Positions 1 through 5,242 of a DNA stretch of 7,338 nt are shown here, piece by piece (positions within the stretch are counted from its first letter, which is position 1; every line of letters starts with the position of its first letter). The notes under the pieces were generated by a model that did no database searches, was not told the DNA's origin, and worked only from the letters and a program-made list of their open reading frames with translations. Origin of the DNA: a bacterium (lineage in GTDB: Bacteria > Hydrogenedentota > Hydrogenedentia > Hydrogenedentiales > SLHB01); NCBI GenBank assembly GCA_024231375.1, contig JAAEQP010000540.1:1-7338 (forward strand). Direction: 5' to 3'. A program made the position numbers and the translations under genes.

Positions 1-549
1 GACGCCGCCTACCGCGACCTCGTCGGCGGCGCATGCGGGCCGGCGAGCGTGGGGGATGCCGGCAAGGCTTTTCACCTTGTCGAAGACATCACCATAGGCC
101 GTGACGACCACGGACTCGGATTCGGATTCCCTGTTCCCAGTATGATGACCAAGCATCACAGTTCAGGCGGTCTGTCTGCCGCGATCAAGCAGGATCACGC
201 CTCCTACCGCGAAGCACTCGCTCTGCTCCAAGCTGCTCGTGCCCACAGCCTGCCCCAAGGCCATCGATTCCTGGACTACATGGTGGCGCGCATGGTGTTC
301 GCAGTGCGGTATCTCGATGCGGCTGAAGCCTTCGGCGCCACCTCCACCGCCGGGAAGGCGGGCGACCTGAGCGCGGCCCTGGCCCACGTTGAGGACGCGG
401 ACACCGCCATCCGGGAAGCCTTGCGAGCGTGGGTGGACGTGGCAGGCGACCACGGCGACCTTGGGGCCGTCGCGCTGATGTACAAGTACTGCTGCCATCC
501 CATCCGCGAAAAGCGCGATGCATTGAAGCAGCAGATCGCCGGTTCGTGA
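1..549 (+). CDS. C-terminal end of a putative carbohydrate-active protein (5' partial)
   Basis: The frame is open from the first base and ends at TGA 547-549, leaving 182 residues of a protein that begins upstream. A GTG at 49 could serve as a start, but the 16 codons before it are open and no Shine-Dalgarno site precedes it, so I read this as a partial gene. The second half is mainly amphipathic helix: a segment FLDYMVARMVFAVRYLDAAEAF, an Ala-rich helix with HVEDADTAIREAL, then GDLGAVALMYKYCCHPIREKR. This looks like the helical bundle that often follows a TIM barrel in large putative glycoside hydrolases of planctomycete-type bacteria; that family link is from memory and weak. No catalytic residues can be assigned. 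It ends 22 bp before the next gene on the same strand, so the two are probably cotranscribed. Being a gene tail is near certain; the function is a guess. Confidence 0.75.
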   Translation, partial: DAAYRDLVGGACGPASVGDAGKAFHLVEDITIGRDDHGLGFGFPVPSMMTKHHSSGGLSAAIKQDHASYREALALLQAARAHSLPQGHRFLDYMVARMVFAVRYLDAAEAFGATSTAGKAGDLSAALAHVEDADTAIREALRAWVDVAGDHGDLGAVALMYKYCCHPIREKRDALKQQIAGS

Positions 550-558
550 ACCGAATGT

Positions 559-565
559 GAAGGAG
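559..565 (+). promoter_or_regulatory. Shine-Dalgarno site fixing the start of the Tat-exported hydrolase gene
   Basis: GAAGGAG lies six bases before ATG 572. It overlaps the alternative in-frame GTG at 557, so that codon could not use it. The site therefore favours ATG 572, which also places the twin-arginine motif at the usual distance from the N-terminus. Confidence 0.8.
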
Positions 566-571
566 TGCCCC

Positions 572-2158
572 ATGGCCATCACGCGTAGACGGTTTCTTGG
601 ACACGGACTTGCCGGGGTGGCCGCATTGAGTGCGGCGCGCGGTCCAGCAACGGCCCAGGCGCAAACGGCCGGGCGCAAGGCACTCGCCAACCGTCGGCGC
701 AGAATCATCTTCAACGACGACGGCGACGACGTCTGGGCGGAGAAGGCCGGCACGCCCGAAGGGTTCCTCAACGAACGCCTTGTCCACATGCTCGGCACCC
801 AGGCGGACACCCTCTTCTACTGCACAACCCAGTCGTTCAATTACTACACGCACCGGACGAAGGTGGCCCAGACCTTCGTGTGCAAGGATTCGCCATACCC
901 GAACAACCACATGCAGGATCTGATCGATCAGGGCACCGATCCGCTCGCCTTGGCGGTCGAGTTTGCGCACAAGCACAACATCGAGGCGGTGTGGACCCTG
1001 CGCATGAACGACATTCACGATTGCTTCACGCCAGCACTGTGGCCGGAATGGAAGACCCAGCATCCCGACGCCCTGTTCGGCACACGCGACGACGGGAGTA
1101 CGCCCGCCGGCGCCCAACGGCGATGGTGGTCCGGCGTGGATTTCGCCCGCGAGGACGTCCGGGAGCGAACCCTGGAGATTATTGAAGAAGTAGCCCAAAA
1201 CTACGATGTCGACGGCATCGATCTCGATTGGATGCGGCATCCCATTCACTTCCGCGAAACCTGGGAAGGGAAGCCCGCCACGGCCGAACACGTCGACCTG
1301 CTCACGCGGTTCATGGCGCAAGCGCGGGAACTGGTCATGCGCGTCAGCGATGATCGCGGCCGCCCGATTCTCTTGTCTACCCGTGTCCCCCTCACTCTGA
1401 AGCATGGCCTCCATATTGGTGCCGACACCGCGGCTTGGCTCCGAGGAGGACTCGTCGATTTCATCACCACGGGCGGCGGCTACGTGCCCTTCTCCATGCC
1501 AGTCGCCGAGATCGCCAGTCTGGCGCATCCGCATGGAATCCCCGTGTACCCCTGCATCAGCAACTCGGGCCTTATCCGTCGAAAACCCTATGGGCCCGGC
1601 AGCGTCTACGCCATTGAGGGATGGCGCGCGGCCGCGGCCAACGCCTTCGCGAACGGCGCTGCCGGCATCAGCATCTTCAACCTCTTCGGCGTTCCCGGGA
1701 ACGATGAGGTGAATCAACTCGTGAATCAGGTGTTCGGCGAATGCGGCGATGCCGCCACCCTGTCCGGCAAGGACAAGCTGTTCTGTATCGACAATTCGGA
1801 GTACCTCGACGGCTGCGGGTATACGAACAGCGCGGTTCCCTACAAGGCCAATCTCCCCCAAGATCTGCCTGCCAACACGGCCGTCGAATTCCCTCTCCAA
1901 GTCAACGACACCGTGGACGCGTCCACCAGGCTGTCGCTCAGGCTCCAGACGGATAACGACGTAGCACTAACCGCCACCCTTGGGGATGCCGATCTCGATC
2001 TGGCGCCGGCGCCCGAACTGACGGATTCCTTCGATCTCCACTGGGTCGTTGCCAATGTCCCGCCGCGGTGCACCCGATCCGGCATCAACCGCGTCCGACT
2101 CACCGCCAAAGGCGCCGCGCGGTTGACCAATCTCGAGTTGACCGTCACACACGGCTAA
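572..2158 (+). CDS. Tat-exported TIM-barrel glycoside-hydrolase-like protein
   Basis: This 528-residue protein probably acts outside the cytoplasm on a polysaccharide or glycoconjugate; the substrate cannot be told. Residues 1-31 form a Tat signal: TRRRFLG at 4-10 matches the twin-arginine consensus (R5-R6-x-F-L), followed by a hydrophobic Ala/Leu/Gly stretch and a likely cleavage site near the AQA at 28-30. The mature part reads as a (beta/alpha)8 barrel from about 44 to 390, with strands at RIIFNDD (44-50), VWTLRMND (140-147), DGIDLDW (214-220), LLSTRV (267-272), VDFITTGGG (295-303), PVYPCIS (324-330) and AGISIFNLFG (364-373). The strand-4 motif resembles the GH18 DxxDxDxE signature (D214, D217, D219), but Met221 stands where chitinases carry the catalytic Glu. 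The C-terminal region from about 435 looks like a beta-sandwich. The nearest description is a GHL10-like putative glycoside hydrolase; GH18-related or a non-enzymatic sugar-binding barrel are alternatives. The start at 572 is set by the Shine-Dalgarno site at 559-565; GTG 557 would add five residues. Confidence 0.85.
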   Translation: MAITRRRFLGHGLAGVAALSAARGPATAQAQTAGRKALANRRRRIIFNDDGDDVWAEKAGTPEGFLNERLVHMLGTQADTLFYCTTQSFNYYTHRTKVAQTFVCKDSPYPNNHMQDLIDQGTDPLALAVEFAHKHNIEAVWTLRMNDIHDCFTPALWPEWKTQHPDALFGTRDDGSTPAGAQRRWWSGVDFAREDVRERTLEIIEEVAQNYDVDGIDLDWMRHPIHFRETWEGKPATAEHVDLLTRFMAQARELVMRVSDDRGRPILLSTRVPLTLKHGLHIGADTAAWLRGGLVDFITTGGGYVPFSMPVAEIASLAHPHGIPVYPCISNSGLIRRKPYGPGSVYAIEGWRAAAANAFANGAAGISIFNLFGVPGNDEVNQLVNQVFGECGDAATLSGKDKLFCIDNSEYLDGCGYTNSAVPYKANLPQDLPANTAVEFPLQVNDTVDASTRLSLRLQTDNDVALTATLGDADLDLAPAPELTDSFDLHWVVANVPPRCTRSGINRVRLTAKGAARLTNLELTVTHG

Positions 2159-2168
2159 CCCCGCTCTC

Positions 2169-2185
2169 CGCGGTGCGACACCGTG
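2169..2185. repeat. Short inverted repeat overlapping the kinase promoter -35
   Basis: CGGTG (2171-2175) and CACCG (2179-2183) are perfect reverse complements around a three-base loop CGA. The stem extends by a G-T wobble (2170/2184) and a C-G pair (2169/2185). The dyad starts 10 bases after the stop codon of the upstream gene and covers the putative -35. It could be a weak transcript-end hairpin or an operator-like dyad. Chance occurrence is possible at this length and GC content. Confidence 0.4.
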
Positions 2186-2204
2186 CGTTCGGCTGTGCTA
2201 CAAT
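2175..2204 (+). promoter_or_regulatory. Putative sigma70 extended -10 promoter for the hybrid kinase
   Basis: TGCTACAAT at 2196-2204 is an extended -10 element, with TACAAT (2199-2204) one base off TATAAT. GCGACA at 2175-2180 matches four of six bases of TTGACA at an 18-bp spacing. Transcription would begin near 2211, giving a leader of about 60 nt before ATG 2271. The location, in the only sizeable gap and just upstream of a change in gene function, supports a separate transcript for the kinase. It is a sequence-only prediction. Confidence 0.6.
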
Positions 2205-2210
2205 CCCCTC

Positions 2211-2257
2211 GCACGGTCGGGGATATCATGGGTCCATGCGACCCGCAACAGCCGTGC
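2211..2257 (+). promoter_or_regulatory. Nested stem-loop in the kinase mRNA leader
   Basis: GCACGG (2211-2216) pairs perfectly with CCGTGC (2252-2257). Inside it GGGTC (2230-2234) pairs with GACCC (2240-2244) around the loop CATGC. An overlapping DNA palindrome, CATGG-GT-CCATG (2227-2238), also exists and cannot form together with the inner stem. The predicted transcription start falls at the first base of the outer stem, and the weak ribosome site follows the last one. The fold could protect the 5' end or modulate ribosome loading, or be a binding site at DNA level. It matches no riboswitch class that I recognise. Confidence 0.4.
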
Positions 2258-2270
2258 GAATGAGACCCCA

Positions 2271-5192
2271 ATGATCAACAAGCGCCCGAAGCCCTGGACA
2301 TCGCTCCTGATCTTCCTGGTCGTCTTGGGATGCCTCGCCCCCTTCGTGATCGGCCGATCCGTCACGGACCGCATACTCATCTTCCTCTTGGTCCCCCTCG
2401 TCCTGGCTGGAATGCACTATCCCCGGTGGGTCTACCTCTCTATGGCGGCCTCGCTGGTCCTGGTCACCGTGTGTCGCGCCCTGCAAGCTCCTTCGGGCCT
2501 CCTCAACGCCTTGAGCAACATCGCCGCGACACTCGTGGCCGCGATCCTAGCGTGCGAGCTCCTCCGGTGGGCCTGGATGTCGCGCAGCAGAATTCTCGAG
2601 GAGCTTCGTCGTGCCCAATTCACCATCGACAATGCGCCCGATGCCGTGTTCTGGGTCGATTCCGAGGCCCACATCGTGCATGCGAACAGGCGCCTGTGCG
2701 AACTCCTCGGGTACGAACTCAGCGAGATCATCGGGAGAACCGTGTTCGACTTCGACCCGGTCTTCCCTCCCAGCGCGTGGCCCGAGTACTGGGCAAGGGC
2801 GAAACGCGACGGCCTCATCACGCTTCAGGCCGAGAATCTGAGAAAGGACGGCACCCGGACTCCTGTAGAGATCGTCGCCCGGGTCTTCGAGTTCGAAGGA
2901 CGCCAGTATGGGTGCGTGTTCGCTCAGGATATCACCGAACGGAAACGCTCCGAAGAGGCCTTGCGGCGTCGCGAGGCAACGCTTGAAGCCGTGGCCTTCG
3001 CCGCCGAACGATTCTTGCGTTCCTCCGACTGGCGAGACGACGCACCTGCCGCGCTCGAGCAGTTGGGCAACGCCACCAAAGCTGGAGGCGTCTACATATT
3101 CCGTAACCATCGCACACCGGACGGCACCCTCCTCACCAGCGAACAGTGCCGCTGGGACGCGCCAGAGCTTCCCTATCGGGACAGCCCCCAAACCTTGCAG
3201 AACATCGCCTGGGACACAGACGACTTCAGCCGATGGCGGCAGCTGTTTGAGAGCGGCGAACCCGTTGTGGGCCGCGTGGCGGACCTTCCCGAACCGGAGA
3301 ATGCCGCCCCCATCCTTGACGATGTACATGCGCTCGCACTCGTGCCCATTTTCGTCGGACAGGAATGGTGGGGCTTCATTGGCTTCGACACCCCTGAGAC
3401 CGACCGCGTGTGGTCCCCCGTCGAAGTAGACGCCCTCAAGACCGCCGCCATGACCTTCGGAACCGCCATCCTCTGCTCGGACGCGGAGGTGGCTCTGCGT
3501 CGCCGCGAGACCATACTCGAGGCCGTCGCCTACGTCGCCGAGCGCTTCCTCCGAGCCGGCGATTGGGAGGCTGTGATCCAGGGGAGTCTCGCGCGTTTGG
3601 GCGAGGCCACCGATGTCGAGACGGTCTACATCTTCCGCAACGACCTCGAGGCCGACGGCGCCGAGATGGTACGCCAAGTGGCCCGGTGGCGCCGGCCCGG
3701 TGTGGAATTCACCGTGGCGACGGAGCTAATCGTCGGCCAGCCGTGGGACGCCTCCGGCTTCGGACGCTGGCGGGAGGTGCTGGGCCGCGGCGAAGTCATC
3801 GCGGGCCGGCTCGATGACTTTCCCGAGTACCAGACCGGTCAGAAGATTCTCCACGGCCAGGGATCGCTTGCGCTTGTGCCCATATTCGCCGGCGCCGAAT
3901 GGTGGGGATTCATCGGATTCGATTCGTGGAAGGCCTCGCGCGACTGGTCTCCGTCGGAATTGGACGCGCTCCGAGCCGCTGCCCTCATCATCGGCGCCGC
4001 CGTACGCCGCAAACGCGCCGATGAAGAGCGCCGCCAACTGGAGCGACAAATCCAACACGCTCAGAAACTCGAGAGTCTCGGCGTCCTCGCCGGCGGAATC
4101 GCTCACGACTTCAACAACCTGCTCATGAGCATCATCGGGAGCGCGGACCTCGCTCTCCAGGATCTTCCCGAAGACCTGCCGGTGCGCGAGAACCTCACTG
4201 CCATCGACACCGGCGCCCGCCGCGCCGCCGACCTGTGCCGCCAGATGCTCGCCTATTCAGGAAAGGGCGCGTTCGTCGTGGCACCCCTCAACGTGTCCGC
4301 GACCGTGCGGGAAATGACCCATCTTCTCACGGTCTCCCTCTCGAAGAAGGTCCTGTTCCGGCCGGAGTTCGCCGAGGATCTCCCCGCCATCTCCGCCGAC
4401 GCCACCCAGATCCGGCAAGTCGTCATGAACCTCATCACCAACGCGTCGGAAGCCTGTGGCGACCGCAGCGGCGTCGTGGCGATCCGCACCGGCGCCGCCG
4501 AATGCGACCGCGCGTACCTGAGCGAGGCCTATCTGGATGAGGGGCTGCCCGAGGGCGTCTACGTATTCATCGAGGTCTCGGACACGGGATGCGGGATGGA
4601 CGCGGAAGCCCGCGCCCGCATTTTCGATCCCTTCTACACCACCAAGTTCGCGGGGCGCGGCCTCGGCTTGGCCGCCGTCCTCGGCATCGTCCGCGGACAT
4701 GGCGGCGCCGTCAAAGTGTTCAGCACCCCCGGCAAAGGCACCACGGTACGCGTCCTGTTCCCCGCTACCGCGGGGGGGGGCGATACCGATGGCGCCGAGG
4801 AACCGGATTCCGACGGATGGCAAGGCAGCGGCCTCGTACTGCTCGTCGATGACGAGGAGACGGTCCGAGCACTCGGACGACGCATGTTCGAACGTCTCGG
4901 TTTCACCGTGATCACCGCCGTCGATGGCCAACACGGCGTTGATCTCTTCAGCGAACACGCGGGCGATCTCGCCCTTCTCGTGGTCGACATGACCATGCCC
5001 CGGCTCAGTGGTCCCGAGGCCCTCGCCGAGATGCGCCGCATGGGCAACGACGTGCCCGTGCTCCTGTCCAGCGGGTACAACGAGGAAGAGGCCGTCCCGC
5101 TGTTCAACGCCGACGGCCGCATGGCCTTCATCCAGAAACCGTATCGCTCCGCCGAACTGGTGGAGAAGCTCAAGATCCTGTTGGAGAACTAA
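2271..5192 (+). CDS. Membrane hybrid histidine kinase, PAS-GAF-GAF-HisKA-HATPase-REC
   Basis: This 973-residue sensor autophosphorylates on a histidine and passes phosphate to its own receiver. Hydrophobic segments at about 11-27, 33-48, 53-68 and 78-97 suggest four transmembrane helices with little exposed loop, so sensing is probably in the membrane or cytoplasm. A PAS domain follows (about 112-228: FTIDNAPDAVFWVD, then FAQDITERK at 217-225). Two homologous GAF-like modules come next (231-406 and 409-580), each ending in EWWGFIGFD. The HisKA H-box GGIAHDFNN puts the phospho-acceptor at His612, the HDFNN type. The ATPase domain shows the N-box (N720, N724), the G1 motif DTGCGM (771-776), DPFYTTK (786-792) and GRGLGLA (795-801). 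The receiver (about 853-973) has D860/D861, phospho-acceptor D906, S933/S934 and K956. All catalytic motifs look intact. There is no DNA-binding output domain, so phosphate probably passes to a histidine phosphotransferase or regulator encoded elsewhere. ATG 2271 has only a weak ribosome site (GAATGAG); no better in-frame start is evident, and a later one would cut into the first membrane helix. Confidence 0.95.
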   Translation: MINKRPKPWTSLLIFLVVLGCLAPFVIGRSVTDRILIFLLVPLVLAGMHYPRWVYLSMAASLVLVTVCRALQAPSGLLNALSNIAATLVAAILACELLRWAWMSRSRILEELRRAQFTIDNAPDAVFWVDSEAHIVHANRRLCELLGYELSEIIGRTVFDFDPVFPPSAWPEYWARAKRDGLITLQAENLRKDGTRTPVEIVARVFEFEGRQYGCVFAQDITERKRSEEALRRREATLEAVAFAAERFLRSSDWRDDAPAALEQLGNATKAGGVYIFRNHRTPDGTLLTSEQCRWDAPELPYRDSPQTLQNIAWDTDDFSRWRQLFESGEPVVGRVADLPEPENAAPILDDVHALALVPIFVGQEWWGFIGFDTPETDRVWSPVEVDALKTAAMTFGTAILCSDAEVALRRRETILEAVAYVAERFLRAGDWEAVIQGSLARLGEATDVETVYIFRNDLEADGAEMVRQVARWRRPGVEFTVATELIVGQPWDASGFGRWREVLGRGEVIAGRLDDFPEYQTGQKILHGQGSLALVPIFAGAEWWGFIGFDSWKASRDWSPSELDALRAAALIIGAAVRRKRADEERRQLERQIQHAQKLESLGVLAGGIAHDFNNLLMSIIGSADLALQDLPEDLPVRENLTAIDTGARRAADLCRQMLAYSGKGAFVVAPLNVSATVREMTHLLTVSLSKKVLFRPEFAEDLPAISADATQIRQVVMNLITNASEACGDRSGVVAIRTGAAECDRAYLSEAYLDEGLPEGVYVFIEVSDTGCGMDAEARARIFDPFYTTKFAGRGLGLAAVLGIVRGHGGAVKVFSTPGKGTTVRVLFPATAGGGDTDGAEEPDSDGWQGSGLVLLVDDEETVRALGRRMFERLGFTVITAVDGQHGVDLFSEHAGDLALLVVDMTMPRLSGPEALAEMRRMGNDVPVLLSSGYNEEEAVPLFNADGRMAFIQKPYRSAELVEKLKILLEN
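2961..4010 (+). repeat. Tandem duplication of a GAF-like module inside the kinase
   Basis: Residues 231-406 and 409-580 align end to end with an offset of about 178. Shared blocks in the same order are LRRRE, LEAVA, AERFLR, DW, VYIFRN, W (substrate-pocket region), FxRWRxxxxxGE, LALVPIF, EWWGFIGFD and WSPxExDAL. The middle of each module differs much more than these blocks, so the duplication is old rather than recent. Both copies keep the core GAF strands, which suggests both fold. Confidence 0.85.
4772..4780 (+). repeat. G9 homopolymer tract in the kinase coding region
   Basis: Nine consecutive G residues encode part of the linker Ala-Gly-Gly-Gly (834-837) between the ATPase and receiver domains. 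Gain of one G would terminate translation at 4852 and loss of one G at 4911, both removing the receiver while leaving the kinase core complete. The tract could equally be a sequencing weak spot; the intact frame through the receiver supports nine as the true count in this assembly. Confidence 0.8.
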
Positions 5193-5193
5193 C

Positions 5194-5225
5194 GGCGCAC
5201 AGATCCGTGACCGGAACAATGCGCC
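5194..5225 (+). other. Intercistronic stem-loop between the kinase and GxGYxYP genes
   Basis: GGCGCA (5194-5199) pairs perfectly with TGCGCC (5220-5225). Within the loop TCCG (5204-5207) pairs with CGGA (5212-5215) around TGAC. No T-run follows, so it is not a convincing intrinsic terminator. It sits between the kinase stop codon and the ribosome site of the next gene, where it could affect relative expression or mRNA stability of the two genes. Confidence 0.4.
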
Positions 5226-5228
5226 CAG

Positions 5229-5233
5229 AGGAG
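5229..5233 (+). promoter_or_regulatory. Shine-Dalgarno site deciding a TTG start
   Basis: AGGAG within a longer purine run AGAGGAGAG (5227-5235) lies nine bases before TTG 5243. An in-frame TGA at 5237-5239 excludes any earlier start, and GTG 5252 is too far away. ATG 5236 is in another frame, only two bases from the site, and opens a frame with no protein-like features. Confidence 0.7.
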
Positions 5234-5242
5234 AGATGACCG

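Larger units (their letters stand above)
2159..2270 (+). other. 112-bp intergenic region with promoter and structured leader of the kinase gene
   Basis: This is the largest non-coding gap in the window. It contains, in order, a short dyad (2169-2185), a promoter (2175-2204) and a leader able to form a nested stem-loop (2211-2257). A weak purine-rich stretch, GAATGAG (2258-2264), lies six bases before the kinase start codon and is the only Shine-Dalgarno-like sequence. No T-run follows either hairpin, so no intrinsic terminator for the upstream gene is supported. Confidence 0.6.

Noticed and set aside
185..1900. Long antisense open frame of 571 codons on the minus strand
   Set aside because: It overlaps two well-supported plus-strand genes, its translation has no family motifs and ends in Arg/Pro/Gly-rich low-complexity stretches, as expected from the complement of GC-rich coding sequence.
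2159..2190. Possible intrinsic terminator after the Tat-exported protein gene
   Set aside because: A short GC-rich hairpin exists at 2169-2185 but is not followed by a T-run, so termination is not supported by sequence alone.
2547..3677. Antisense open frame of 376 codons inside the kinase gene
   Set aside because: It is the complement of PAS and GAF domains with clear conserved motifs on the plus strand; its own translation is Gly/Val/Glu-rich with no recognisable domain.
4257..5219. Antisense open frame of 320 codons inside the kinase gene
   Set aside because: It lies opposite the ATPase and receiver domains, which carry intact catalytic motifs; the antisense product shows none.
5211..5222. 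Possible -10 element (AACAAT) before the GxGYxYP gene
   Set aside because: No -35-like sequence stands at a suitable distance and a start there would leave almost no leader; readthrough from the kinase is simpler.
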